Source: a virus. Taken from it: 33,804 nucleotides of DNA. Below are positions 15,955 to 23,737 of this stretch, in pieces. Under the pieces are notes generated by a model that made no database searches, had not been told where the DNA came from, and worked only from the letters and a program-made list of their open reading frames with translations. Both the position numbers and the translations under genes were made by a program. The stretch lies in the IMG/VR virus record IMGVR_UViG_3300023109_001426, positions 1 to 33,804 of that record; one strand, given 5' to 3'. The first letter of the stretch is position 1. Each line of letters starts with the position of its first letter.

Positions 15955-17063
15955 CTGAAGATCTAAAATGGAGCAACTATGACTTTTCAAAAATTCCTTT
16001 CGAGGACATTATCTCAGTTGGGCAACGCACTTTATTGTATCGTGATCTATTTACTGTTAGCTGGTTGCTTGGTAGGTTCTGTAATTACAAATGTTCTTAC
16101 TGCTGGCCTTATGCAAGATCGGATAGAAAAGATCATAGACCGACTGATCTATGTTTCAAAACAATCGACGAAATAAAAAGGCAAGCACGTGGCAACGGTT
16201 TTAATAGCTTTCATTTTAGTTTATCTGGCGGCGAGCCTACTTTTCACCCTGGTTACTTGGACATTCTCAAACATCTTGCTGATGATGTTAGTAACACTAA
16301 TTATACTAGCGTTCATATGACATCAAATTGTAGTCGTAATATGCGATGGTTTGAGGACTATGTTGAAAAAGTAAAACCATTTCATAGAGCAAGCATTACA
16401 GCTAGTTTACATACAGAACACTTAAATACAACGGAGAAGATGCAGGACTTTGCAGATAAGTTAATACTGTGTCAAGAACACGATGTACAAGTTACAATCA
16501 ATATGGTCATGGTTCCGGAATGGTTTGAAAAAGACTGGAACAACGCACTGTTCTTCCACGAACAGGGCATCAACGTTACACTCAAGCCACAAAGCGACCC
16601 AACGGCTTCACGAGTCGTGGATGGTTACACGGATGAAATGTTACAACGATTGTATAACGGAATGCCGCAAATGGCATATACTGAGTCGAAGCGACAATGG
16701 AACGATCGTCCACGGCCAAGTTTCGAACTGCCGCCAGAGACACATGGGTCAAACGACAAAAGTGTTCCATGGCACATGCAAGTAGAGTTAAAAGACTCTA
16801 ACGATAAAAAGTACTATATGGATCAAGCAGAACGCTTTAATGCCTTTAATTTCAACAATTTTGAAGGATGGCGCTGCAATGCCGGTTACAGCGGAATAAT
16901 AATACGGGAGCCTGACGGTAGTGTCAAAAGGAGTTATTCATGTCACGATGCACCACTGGGTAACATCGAGACAGGTTTTACCTTGTTTAAAGAGCCACAA
17001 ACTTGTATCACAAAAAGTTGCGTAAGCAGTGCCGATTCTAAGATTCCTAAAAGGAAGATATAA
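15951..17063 (+). CDS. Radical SAM enzyme (MoaA/SPASM-like), eighth-array neighbour of QueC-like gene
   Basis: 370 residues. C44, C48 and C51 in LGRFCNYKCSYC bind the catalytic cluster; LSGGEPTFHPG is the SAM-binding motif. The C-terminus has WRCNAGYSG, YSCHDAPLGNI and TCITKSCVSS, cysteines placed as for an auxiliary cluster, with the typical C-x-A-G...LGN(I) pattern. It lacks the N-terminal twitch set. The middle of the gene (16501-16800) is about 47% G+C by hand count, well above most neighbours. It overlaps the SGNH-like gene by 4 bases and shares one base with the QueC-like gene. Not a convincing QueE: it is too long and has a SPASM-like tail. Confidence 0.82.
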   Translation: MTEDLKWSNYDFSKIPFEDIISVGQRTLLYRDLFTVSWLLGRFCNYKCSYCWPYARSDRKDHRPTDLCFKTIDEIKRQARGNGFNSFHFSLSGGEPTFHPGYLDILKHLADDVSNTNYTSVHMTSNCSRNMRWFEDYVEKVKPFHRASITASLHTEHLNTTEKMQDFADKLILCQEHDVQVTINMVMVPEWFEKDWNNALFFHEQGINVTLKPQSDPTASRVVDGYTDEMLQRLYNGMPQMAYTESKRQWNDRPRPSFELPPETHGSNDKSVPWHMQVELKDSNDKKYYMDQAERFNAFNFNNFEGWRCNAGYSGIIIREPDGSVKRSYSCHDAPLGNIETGFTLFKEPQTCITKSCVSSADSKIPKRKI

Positions 17064-17674
17064 TGAATATACCAGTAATAGACAAACCTATCGGAGTATT
17101 AGTAAGCGGTGGCGCTGATAGTGCATTACTGTTATATCTATTATTACAATCTTATAATTCGACTATACAAATTTTTACAATAGCAAACAGCCAACGGCAC
17201 TATTATAATGCTAAAGCTGCATTAGATGTTGTACATCGTTGTGCAGAATTAACAAATAACAATAATATAGAACATCATATATTTCACCGTTCTTTACAAT
17301 CTGACAATGACTTTTATGATATTCCGAAATTATATTTTGATCGACAACTTGTTTATAAAGTTTTTCACGGTTTAACTGCTAATCCTCCTACAGAAGATTT
17401 GATTAATTTTCCTAACGAACAGTCAGATCGTGATTTGCAACTTCGTGACCCTAAAGTTAAAAAAGATATTATGCCTGATAATAGTAAGTTTATTTTGCCT
17501 TGGATTAATGTTAATAAAAAAGAAATTTATAATTATTATAAAAAATTAGATTTATTAGAAACTCTTTATCCAATTACTCGTAGTTGCGAGACAGACGACG
17601 ATGTGGGTGCTAATCATTGCGGAAAGTGTTGGTGGTGTGTAGAACGTAAATGGGCATTTGGTAAATTATGTTAA
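17063..17674 (+). CDS. QueC-like PP-loop ATPase with a four-cysteine zinc site
   Basis: 203 residues. SGGADS at residues 15-20 is the N-type ATP-pyrophosphatase PP-loop. Four cysteines, C174, C186, C189 and C192, in SCETDDD and HCGKCWWCVERK match the zinc-binding tail of 7-cyano-7-deazaguanine synthase QueC. QueC converts a carboxylate to a nitrile through adenylation and ammonia; relatives adenylate other carboxylates, and QueC-like proteins also occur in the anti-phage Qat and type IV CBASS systems. No QueD, QueE or FolE is visible in this window. It is preceded by AGGAAG and overlaps the methyltransferase by 7 bases. PP-loop family call strong; deazaguanine role unproven. Confidence 0.7.
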   Translation: MNIPVIDKPIGVLVSGGADSALLLYLLLQSYNSTIQIFTIANSQRHYYNAKAALDVVHRCAELTNNNNIEHHIFHRSLQSDNDFYDIPKLYFDRQLVYKVFHGLTANPPTEDLINFPNEQSDRDLQLRDPKVKKDIMPDNSKFILPWINVNKKEIYNYYKKLDLLETLYPITRSCETDDDVGANHCGKCWWCVERKWAFGKLC

Positions 17675-18438
17675 ACGGTATTGACTATAAACAGTTTTTG
17701 TTAAATTTTTCTAAAACTTTAATATACCAACAAATACAGAAAGACTTTGACATTATAACTTGTCAAAAAGGAATACAACCGTCACTAGATTTTAAGAAAA
17801 GGACAGGGTTAACTTTTAGAGAAATTTACGGAAAACGGTCTTATACTGTAGAGGGAAAAACTTCGATCAGCATTACTACTCTTTATTACTTGCAATTTTT
17901 ATTAGATAAATCACCAGACTATATACACGATATCGGTTGCGGCTGGAATATATGGAAAAGATACTATCCTAATATTGTTGGTATTGATTTTGAGGGAGAC
18001 TATGCTGATGTAAAAGATAAATTTAACGATAGATTTGTAGAAAATAATCGTGAAAAATTTTCTTCTGCTATGTCAGTAAATACTTTTTTAGGTTTAAAAG
18101 AATCAAAAAATTCCGATCCGTTGCCTTGTATTCCGACAACATTTGAAAATTATATAGAGCATTTAACATATTTTGCACAAATCATTTCACCAGGCGGCCG
18201 TGCATTTGTTTCTATTAATAAGTTAGGTTTTTTACAATATACTTCTGATAAATGGTTTAAAGATAATAATGTATCAAAATATGATTCTGATAAATTATCA
18301 AAATTATTATTACAAGATTTACAAAATAATTTTCCCTATAAAATCTTATGCTTTGATTGCGAATTAGATCCTTTAGATTCAATTTCATTCGACGGGTGTG
18401 TGCGTTTGGTATTTGAAAAGGTTGACAGGTTTACATAA
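17668..18438 (+). CDS. Methyltransferase-like protein with IGCGWN loop
   Basis: 256 residues. YIHDIGCGWNIWKRYYPNI followed by VGIDFEGDYAD has the shape of a class I methyltransferase SAM loop and acidic strand, although the loop is unusual (GCGWN rather than GxGxG). A later IISPGGRAFVSINK segment matches the common strand-4/5 region. The N-terminal 75 residues have no recognisable motif. The gene is very AT-rich (12 G/C in 60 at 18241-18300). It overlaps the QueC-like gene by 7 bases. The promoter of the next gene lies within its last codons. Function otherwise unknown. Confidence 0.55.
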   Translation: MLNGIDYKQFLLNFSKTLIYQQIQKDFDIITCQKGIQPSLDFKKRTGLTFREIYGKRSYTVEGKTSISITTLYYLQFLLDKSPDYIHDIGCGWNIWKRYYPNIVGIDFEGDYADVKDKFNDRFVENNREKFSSAMSVNTFLGLKESKNSDPLPCIPTTFENYIEHLTYFAQIISPGGRAFVSINKLGFLQYTSDKWFKDNNVSKYDSDKLSKLLLQDLQNNFPYKILCFDCELDPLDSISFDGCVRLVFEKVDRFT

Positions 18439-18450
18439 TTGTGTTATACT
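18422..18450 (+). promoter_or_regulatory. Strong sigma70-like promoter giving a leaderless transcript
   Basis: TTGACA at 18422-18427, exactly 17 bases, then TATACT at 18445-18450. The only ATG nearby is at 18456, five bases after the -10 box, so transcription should start at or next to the start codon. The -35 box is inside the previous coding sequence. No Shine-Dalgarno sequence is present. Confidence 0.7.
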
Positions 18451-18455
18451 CAACT

Positions 18456-19064
18456 ATGTTTAAGTTTAAGGATATAGCTAAGGAGTATGATAAACATGTC
18501 AACGACCATATTCCTAACTACTCAAAGGTCATACAAAAAACTTTAAGTATTTGTAGCTTATATCCCTATAATTCAGATATTGTTGACTTTGGAAGTGCCA
18601 ATGGACAGACATTAAAAATTTTATCTAATCTTGGGTATAATAATTTGCATGGAGTGGAACCTATCCAAGAAATGATTGACATATCAGATTCTAATATAGC
18701 CACTTATTACAATGAGTTACCAGATATTAAATTTGACATTATCATAGCTAACTGGGTTCTACACTTTATTAAAGATAAAAGTAATATTTTAACTAAATTT
18801 TATAATAGTATGAGTAGTTCTAGCACATTAATTTTAAGTGAAAAGGTTTCTACAGATCTAGTTATAAGGAAATTTTATCATAATTTTAAGATAAGTAATG
18901 GGCTTTCAAAACAGCAAATAGAAAATAAAGAAAGAAGCTTAATAGGGGTTATGTATCTTCTTTCTTTAACAGACTATATTTTGTTACTAAATACCATAGG
19001 TTTCAAAACTATAGAAATTATAGACGGAGATTGGGGATTTGTTACTCTGATGATAAAGAAATGA
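18456..19064 (+). CDS. Class I SAM-dependent methyltransferase
   Basis: 202 residues from ATG 18456. DIVDFGSANGQT is the SAM-binding motif I, LHGVEPIQEMID is the acidic strand plus helix, and DIIIANWVLHFI is the motif IV region, all in the usual order for small-molecule methyltransferases of the UbiE/CmoA/biotin-type group. A GTG at 18441 is also in frame, but it lies in the promoter spacer and would overlap the -10 box, so I reject it. Its end overlaps the desaturase start by 4 bases (ATGA). It has its own promoter and may head the desaturase-oxygenase block. Substrate not known. Confidence 0.75.
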   Translation: MFKFKDIAKEYDKHVNDHIPNYSKVIQKTLSICSLYPYNSDIVDFGSANGQTLKILSNLGYNNLHGVEPIQEMIDISDSNIATYYNELPDIKFDIIIANWVLHFIKDKSNILTKFYNSMSSSSTLILSEKVSTDLVIRKFYHNFKISNGLSKQQIENKERSLIGVMYLLSLTDYILLLNTIGFKTIEIIDGDWGFVTLMIKK

Positions 19065-19717
19065 ATGAAATTATTTTTTATATTACTATAAGCTTTATTT
19101 GGTGGCAAATTCTTTCTTCAGTAGCAATCAGTGCAGGATATCATAGATATTTTACTCATCAGTCATATACTGCTCCAGTTTGGTATGAATACATTGTGCT
19201 ATTATTAGGTCCATTGTCAGGATCTGGTCATGTATTAGGTTGGGCCGGAGTTCATAGGATGCATCATGCCTTTAGTGATACTGAAGAAGATCCTCATAGT
19301 CCTAAATATAAAGGATTTTGGAAAGTTTTTTTGTCTACATTTAAAGTGCCATATATACCACGCAAATTTGTTAGAGATTTATTAAGAAATAAACGAGTTA
19401 TGTTTTTTTATCGTCATCATAATAAAATTAGATTAGGCAGTTTTTTAGTAGGTCTAATCCTATTACCGATAGAATGGTTTATTATTATTTTTATTACTCC
19501 TGTTTTATATGGATATCTTGGTTTTGGACTTATAAATGCAATGTGTCATAAGAACGGCGTAGTTAGAAATAGTTGGATAGCTAATATTTTTACAGGAGGA
19601 GAAGGGTGGCATGTTAATCATCATGAAAATAGTAAAGACTGGCGTATAGGAAAAACATGGTGGCAATGGGATCCGGGGGCATGGATTATTAAACTGATAA
19701 AGGTAAAGAATGTATAA
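19061..19717 (+). CDS. Membrane fatty-acid desaturase-like protein 1
   Basis: 218 residues from ATG 19061. The three histidine boxes of di-iron desaturases are present: HRYFTH (H28-H33), HRMHH (H65-H69) and HVNHH (H184-H188), with GEGWHVNHH typical of acyl-CoA/acyl-lipid delta-9-type enzymes. Hydrophobic stretches at about 5-25, 40-60 and 125-155 fit a membrane protein. The family is usually 250-380 residues, so this is a compact form. The ATGA overlap with the methyltransferase fixes the start; an in-frame TTG at 19031 is unlikely. It would introduce a double bond in a lipid acyl chain or a related substrate at the host membrane. Confidence 0.85.
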   Translation: MNEIIFYITISFIWWQILSSVAISAGYHRYFTHQSYTAPVWYEYIVLLLGPLSGSGHVLGWAGVHRMHHAFSDTEEDPHSPKYKGFWKVFLSTFKVPYIPRKFVRDLLRNKRVMFFYRHHNKIRLGSFLVGLILLPIEWFIIIFITPVLYGYLGFGLINAMCHKNGVVRNSWIANIFTGGEGWHVNHHENSKDWRIGKTWWQWDPGAWIIKLIKVKNV

Positions 19718-20438
19718 TTTTGTAGTTGAAAAAAATAGCTTTGATACTAATGATGTAGAAGATTTATACAACGGTGCAGTAGGTGTCCTAGTAATTAAAA
19801 ATGCTAAACAAGATGATATTGAATTTTTCGGTGAGCTTCTCCCGCAAGACCTATATAAGAGCAAAGTTATTCCGATCGGAACAAAAAACAAAGAGGAAGA
19901 TCATGTCTGGAGTACAACAGAAATGCTTTGGCACCAGGATCGTGCGTATAATGAAAACGTACATCCATTTGTAGGATTGTACTGTATTGCCGCAGACGAA
20001 GGTTCTAGTGCAACTTATTTCTGTGATATGCAACAAGTATACAAAGACAGCTCACAAGAACTTAAAGATGCTTGCGAAGCTGTTGTAGCAGTCAATGAAG
20101 TTGCAAAATATTTTAAACAAGCCGACTACCCGCATACATTTAGAAATAAAGTTTGGGAAAGAGCATATCGTGCCAAAGCACGAGCTAATCACAAACTTGT
20201 ACAAGAAGATCAATACGGCAAATATTATTTTTATAGTGAAGCATATACACTTACTGAACATGAACAGGAACTTAAACAGTTAAGTTACCAAGATAAGTAT
20301 GTGTTTAAGCATGACTGGGAGCCTAACGATTTGGTAGTTTACAATAACTATAAAGTTGCACACAAGCGAGACTTTACTCCACCTGACATAGATAGACGTC
20401 ATTTAAGATTTGCATTAAACAAAAAGGTATTAGCATGA
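19710..20438 (+). CDS. TauD/TfdA-type 2OG/Fe(II) dioxygenase
   Basis: 242 residues. LWHQDRAY gives H75 and D77 as iron ligands; GLYCIAADEGSSATYFCD follows as the conserved strand after the HxD; VAHKRDF supplies the distal H218, and RRHLRFAL holds the Arg that would bind 2OG. This is the full TauD/clavaminate-synthase pattern. The family hydroxylates or desaturates small molecules and lipids. It sits between two desaturase-like genes with overlaps of 8 and 4 bases, so an acyl or alkyl substrate is plausible. Substrate is inferred from context only. Confidence 0.8.
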   Translation: MYNFVVEKNSFDTNDVEDLYNGAVGVLVIKNAKQDDIEFFGELLPQDLYKSKVIPIGTKNKEEDHVWSTTEMLWHQDRAYNENVHPFVGLYCIAADEGSSATYFCDMQQVYKDSSQELKDACEAVVAVNEVAKYFKQADYPHTFRNKVWERAYRAKARANHKLVQEDQYGKYYFYSEAYTLTEHEQELKQLSYQDKYVFKHDWEPNDLVVYNNYKVAHKRDFTPPDIDRRHLRFALNKKVLA

Positions 20439-21064
20439 GCAGTAATCAATTCTTAATACTATTACATCATTTACTAATTGCACTAGGCATCTTTGCATAT
20501 GGATTTGATCCTCTGTGGGCATTTGTTTTGGTGTTTACTGCAATTGTATGGGGAGGTATAGTTGGCGGTAAAATTATGCATTACCACTTTGCTCATTCAA
20601 CATACCAAGACAGTGTACTTAATTATATTTTAACATTTATAGTTATGTTTACAGGTCTTGGTAGTGTATTAAGTTTTGTTGCTAGTCATAGACAGCATCA
20701 TCAATATGCTGATACAGAAAAAGATCCACATTCGCCTACACACATAGGAAAGTTTAACGTGTATGTTTTACGTTGGAAAAAACAAAAGATAAGTCCTAAA
20801 CTGTTTAGAGATATCGCAAAAAGTAGATTTCAAAGATTTATGCACAAGTATTGGTTATATTTTCAACTTACTAGTATTGCAGTACTTGTTATTATAAATC
20901 CTGTGTTTGTTTGTTTTGGTATTAGTTTGTTTGTAGCAACAACATTTCATATTGCTGGCATTACAAACGTTTTAGGACATTTAAACGGTGAACCACGCAA
21001 TGCACCAGAGTTAATATTCACACACGGACCTGCTTGGAAACATGCAGACCACCATAAACACTAG
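20435..21064 (+). CDS. Membrane fatty-acid desaturase-like protein 2, C-terminally short
   Basis: 209 residues. Histidine boxes: HYHFAH (H49-H54), HRQHH (H85-H89) and HADHH (H203-H207). Four hydrophobic segments at about 8-22, 27-45, 62-84 and 145-175 fit a membrane desaturase. The stop follows only two residues after the last box, whereas relatives usually continue with 30 or more residues that form part of the active-site cap; the neighbour at 19061 has that tail. The gene could still be active, as all ligands are present. It overlaps the TauD-type gene by 4 bases. Confidence 0.78.
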   Translation: MSSNQFLILLHHLLIALGIFAYGFDPLWAFVLVFTAIVWGGIVGGKIMHYHFAHSTYQDSVLNYILTFIVMFTGLGSVLSFVASHRQHHQYADTEKDPHSPTHIGKFNVYVLRWKKQKISPKLFRDIAKSRFQRFMHKYWLYFQLTSIAVLVIINPVFVCFGISLFVATTFHIAGITNVLGHLNGEPRNAPELIFTHGPAWKHADHHKH

Positions 21065-21071
21065 GTGAAAA

Positions 21072-21632
21072 ATGATAACAGTTAATACATGGCAAGACTT
21101 TAGAGACAGACCTGAAGTCTTGGAAAAAATAGATTTTTTACTAGAAAAAGCGCAAACTGATCCGAACAATAGAATGCCAGCAAACTATAGTAAAGATAAA
21201 ATAGCATTAGATACAACACAAGCAGTAAGCATTGCCGAAAGAAATGGCGAGCCCTTTGGTTATAGTTGTATTATGCACAGACCTATATACAAAGATAGTG
21301 TTAGAGTAATTAGTAGATTTTACTACTCGCCGATAAAAACAAAAGGATTAAGAAACTCCGAAATGCCATTAAAATACATTTGGAGAGATCATACTATTCA
21401 AATGATTGAACAACAAATTGCAGTAGCATACGATATGGGATATTCAGGTGCTTTTATTTCACAGCATGATAAAGCCCTAAAAGTGTTTAAACGTATGTTT
21501 TGCGGACTTGAAGTATTGTGTGGTGTAAAAGGATGGCAGTTTGATCCTGACAAAAAATACAAAGTATGCAATGGAGCAGATTGCGAGCATTGGATATTTT
21601 GGCACAAAAACTTATACTTAGAGGAAGTCTAA
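21072..21632 (+). CDS. GNAT-like acyltransferase candidate
   Basis: 186 residues. The order of AVSIAERNGEPFGYSCI, SVRVISRFYYSP, a helix-rich MIEQQIAVAYDMGYSGAFIS and ALKVFKRM resembles a GNAT fold: strands 2-4, then the acyl-CoA-binding region, then the helix-4/strand-6 tail. The acyl-CoA R/Q-x-x-G-x-G/A loop is not clear, so the call is weak. AGGTGA lies before the ATG. It sits between a desaturase-like and a TauD-like gene. It could transfer an acyl group to the same product or be an unrelated phage protein. Confidence 0.4.
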   Translation: MITVNTWQDFRDRPEVLEKIDFLLEKAQTDPNNRMPANYSKDKIALDTTQAVSIAERNGEPFGYSCIMHRPIYKDSVRVISRFYYSPIKTKGLRNSEMPLKYIWRDHTIQMIEQQIAVAYDMGYSGAFISQHDKALKVFKRMFCGLEVLCGVKGWQFDPDKKYKVCNGADCEHWIFWHKNLYLEEV

Positions 21633-21633
21633 T

Positions 21634-22611
21634 ATGGAAACAATTACAGAAATACAAGTAGATGATATCAAACGTTTATCAGATACACAAGTTAAACAAA
21701 TTGCAGTACTAGCAGCTCATCGTGTTAATGTTCTTATTAAAGGACAAGAACTAACAAAAGCAGACTATGCCAGAATGATGCAGTGCTTCGGTGTAAATCC
21801 AAAAAGAGATGTTTGGTTTGAGGATAAGGATCATCACGAAGTAATGTATGTTACTAATAAACTGATGTGTGGAGATGACGGTGACAAGCCAGGTGTGTTT
21901 AGTAGAGGCGAACTTAATTGGCACCAAAACGGAACACTAACATTAGATCCAGAAGATTGTGTTGTATTGTACTGTGAAGAGCCTACAAAAGATCCGTGTA
22001 ACACGCACTTTACAAATGGTGTTGCTGCATACAACAGTTTACCACAAGATGTAAAAGATAAAATTGAAAATACAGAACTTATCTTAACAGCAGATACACG
22101 TAGCTTTCACAAACTTAAAAACCCACACTTTGTAAAGCGTAGTATTAAGCCTCGTATACTTGATAACGAACGTGTTTGGACAGAAGTTCCTATGGAAGAA
22201 ATTGCTGAATTGTGGAAAATACAAGATAGAACACGTTCTGCAGGAAGTACAATCGAACGTGAAATGATGGAAAAAGTTGAAAAGTATTCAGAGCTGGGCG
22301 CTCGTTGGAATATGATTTACAAGCGTCTTGTACATAGACATAGACTAACTGGTATTAAAGGTCTTTATTTTCCGTTTTCAAATGTTGTAGGATTTCATGA
22401 TATTCCAGAAGATGAATGGCAAGATTTGTTTAACTTCTTAAAAGATCATTTCTTAAAAACAAGTGCAGAAGTTAAATGGGAACACGGAGATATTGTTTTG
22501 TTTGACAATACACAAGGGTTGCATAAAAGAAGTGTATTCCCAAAAGACGAAAACGGTAATGATCAATCTCGTGAATTATGGCGAGGAGCATTTTGGTACC
22601 ATGACATTTAA
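21634..22611 (+). CDS. TauD/TfdA-type oxygenase with HQN instead of HxD
   Basis: 325 residues. The expected iron motif reads LNWHQNGT: H97 is kept but the acidic ligand is N99. The distal part is intact, with H297 in TQGLHKRSVF and REL-W-R (R314/R317) for 2OG. Overall length and the VVLYCEEP strand after the motif fit TauD. Canonical members use HxD/E; halogenases have HxA/G, which leaves a site for halide. An Asn may change iron affinity or chemistry, or the protein may be a non-catalytic relative. GAGGAAG precedes the ATG. It overlaps the following small oxygenase by 11 bases. Confidence 0.72.
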   Translation: METITEIQVDDIKRLSDTQVKQIAVLAAHRVNVLIKGQELTKADYARMMQCFGVNPKRDVWFEDKDHHEVMYVTNKLMCGDDGDKPGVFSRGELNWHQNGTLTLDPEDCVVLYCEEPTKDPCNTHFTNGVAAYNSLPQDVKDKIENTELILTADTRSFHKLKNPHFVKRSIKPRILDNERVWTEVPMEEIAELWKIQDRTRSAGSTIEREMMEKVEKYSELGARWNMIYKRLVHRHRLTGIKGLYFPFSNVVGFHDIPEDEWQDLFNFLKDHFLKTSAEVKWEHGDIVLFDNTQGLHKRSVFPKDENGNDQSRELWRGAFWYHDI

Positions 22612-23065
22612 TAGCTCTTATCTTAAAATTGCTGACTTTGTAACTACAGAAGAACGTGAAAGCTTATTGTCTTTAAGTGAGTCAGATGATTTTATTCAAC
22701 ATAGGAGCACTAAAAGTGGAAAACTAAGTCCGTTAAATTTTTTGCCTGTAACGTTCCGCAATTTTGATCGTGCATGGATTATGAAAATGCTACCACACGC
22801 AGAACAAGAAATGCATACAGATGGCAAAAACTTAGGAAGAAATGTATTAATTATACATCCTCTTACTGATAACTATTCACCTATAGTAACACAAAATGGC
22901 AATGTAAATACTACAGTTATTGTTAACACGCAGTCTTATCATGCAGTTTACAACAATGAATGTACTAGATTAAATTTACAAATTCCCTTTTCTTATAATT
23001 GGGAAGATATACAAGACAAAGAACACGAATTTTGGAATATTGTAAAGGAGTTGTATAATGTCTAA
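22601..23065 (+). CDS. Small 2OG/Fe(II) oxygenase-like protein
   Basis: 154 residues from ATG 22601, after GAGGAG (22583-22588). MHTDG gives H72 and D74; SYHAVYNN gives distal H114; R123 in CTRLNLQIPF would bind the co-substrate carboxylate. This order fits aspartyl/asparaginyl-hydroxylase-like cupins. A longer frame back to 22463 lies inside the previous gene and lacks a ribosome site, so I use the inner start. It overlaps the next oxygenase by 8 bases, forming a run of three oxygenase genes. Confidence 0.65.
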   Translation: MTFNSSYLKIADFVTTEERESLLSLSESDDFIQHRSTKSGKLSPLNFLPVTFRNFDRAWIMKMLPHAEQEMHTDGKNLGRNVLIIHPLTDNYSPIVTQNGNVNTTVIVNTQSYHAVYNNECTRLNLQIPFSYNWEDIQDKEHEFWNIVKELYNV

Positions 23066-23732
23066 AGCAATGGAAAAGTATTACTCGTACCGAAAACTAG
23101 AAGCAGATGACTATTGGTCGATACATAGAAATTTTTTGACACCTACAAAACTTACAATTGATATAGATCAATTTAATTTGTGTATGCATCAGTATAAAGA
23201 TTACTTTAAGTCATGGGGAAATAATAGGCCTGAGTTAAATGATATAAGGTTAGGATTACCTCTTGTAAATTTACATGGAAAATACGATGATATAGATGAT
23301 ATAAGTATAGGTCCGTTAGATCAATATAATAAAGCTAATCCAGAAAATCCTTTATTAGAAAATGATTTTACTGTGACTACTGAAATATTAGATCATAGTT
23401 GCTTTAATGAGTTAAACATTATAAAAGATTATATGTGTCGCAGTTGTATATTATATTGGAAAAAAGCTGCTAATTTTCTTCCGCATTATGATGTATTAGT
23501 GCCTACTGTAAATTTACGACTATGGGGAACTAATGATCCAGCGAGTGTATCATTGCGTGTACAGCGTGATGGAGAAATGATAGAAGTAGCACATACTGCC
23601 GAACCTGGAAGATTATATTTAATTGAAACAAGCACTTTACATGATGCAGAATGTATCGGAAATGAAGTTTATCAATTTTTCTTAGCATTAAATATAGATA
23701 GTTATGATATTATAAAATCAGAAATGAGATAA
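23058..23732 (+). CDS. 2OG/Fe(II) oxygenase-like protein (Asp/Asn hydroxylase type)
   Basis: 224 residues. FLPHYDVLVPTVNLRLW gives H143 and D145 as iron ligands with the R of NLRLW nearby; AEPGRLYLIETSTLHDAECIGNE carries the distal H195. The pattern resembles the aspartyl/asparaginyl beta-hydroxylase cupin group. The N-terminal 120 residues are not recognisable. AAGGAG precedes the ATG with good spacing. It closes the run of three overlapping oxygenase genes. Substrate unknown. Confidence 0.65.
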   Translation: MSKAMEKYYSYRKLEADDYWSIHRNFLTPTKLTIDIDQFNLCMHQYKDYFKSWGNNRPELNDIRLGLPLVNLHGKYDDIDDISIGPLDQYNKANPENPLLENDFTVTTEILDHSCFNELNIIKDYMCRSCILYWKKAANFLPHYDVLVPTVNLRLWGTNDPASVSLRVQRDGEMIEVAHTAEPGRLYLIETSTLHDAECIGNEVYQFFLALNIDSYDIIKSEMR

Positions 23733-23737
23733 ATTTA

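Noticed and set aside
15951-17063. QueE (7-carboxy-7-deazaguanine synthase)
   Set aside because: It neighbours a QueC-like gene, but 370 residues and SPASM-like C-terminal cysteines do not fit the short QueE.
23133-23161. TTGACA followed 17 bases later by TGATAT
   Set aside because: It is inside a coding region and the -10 box matches poorly.
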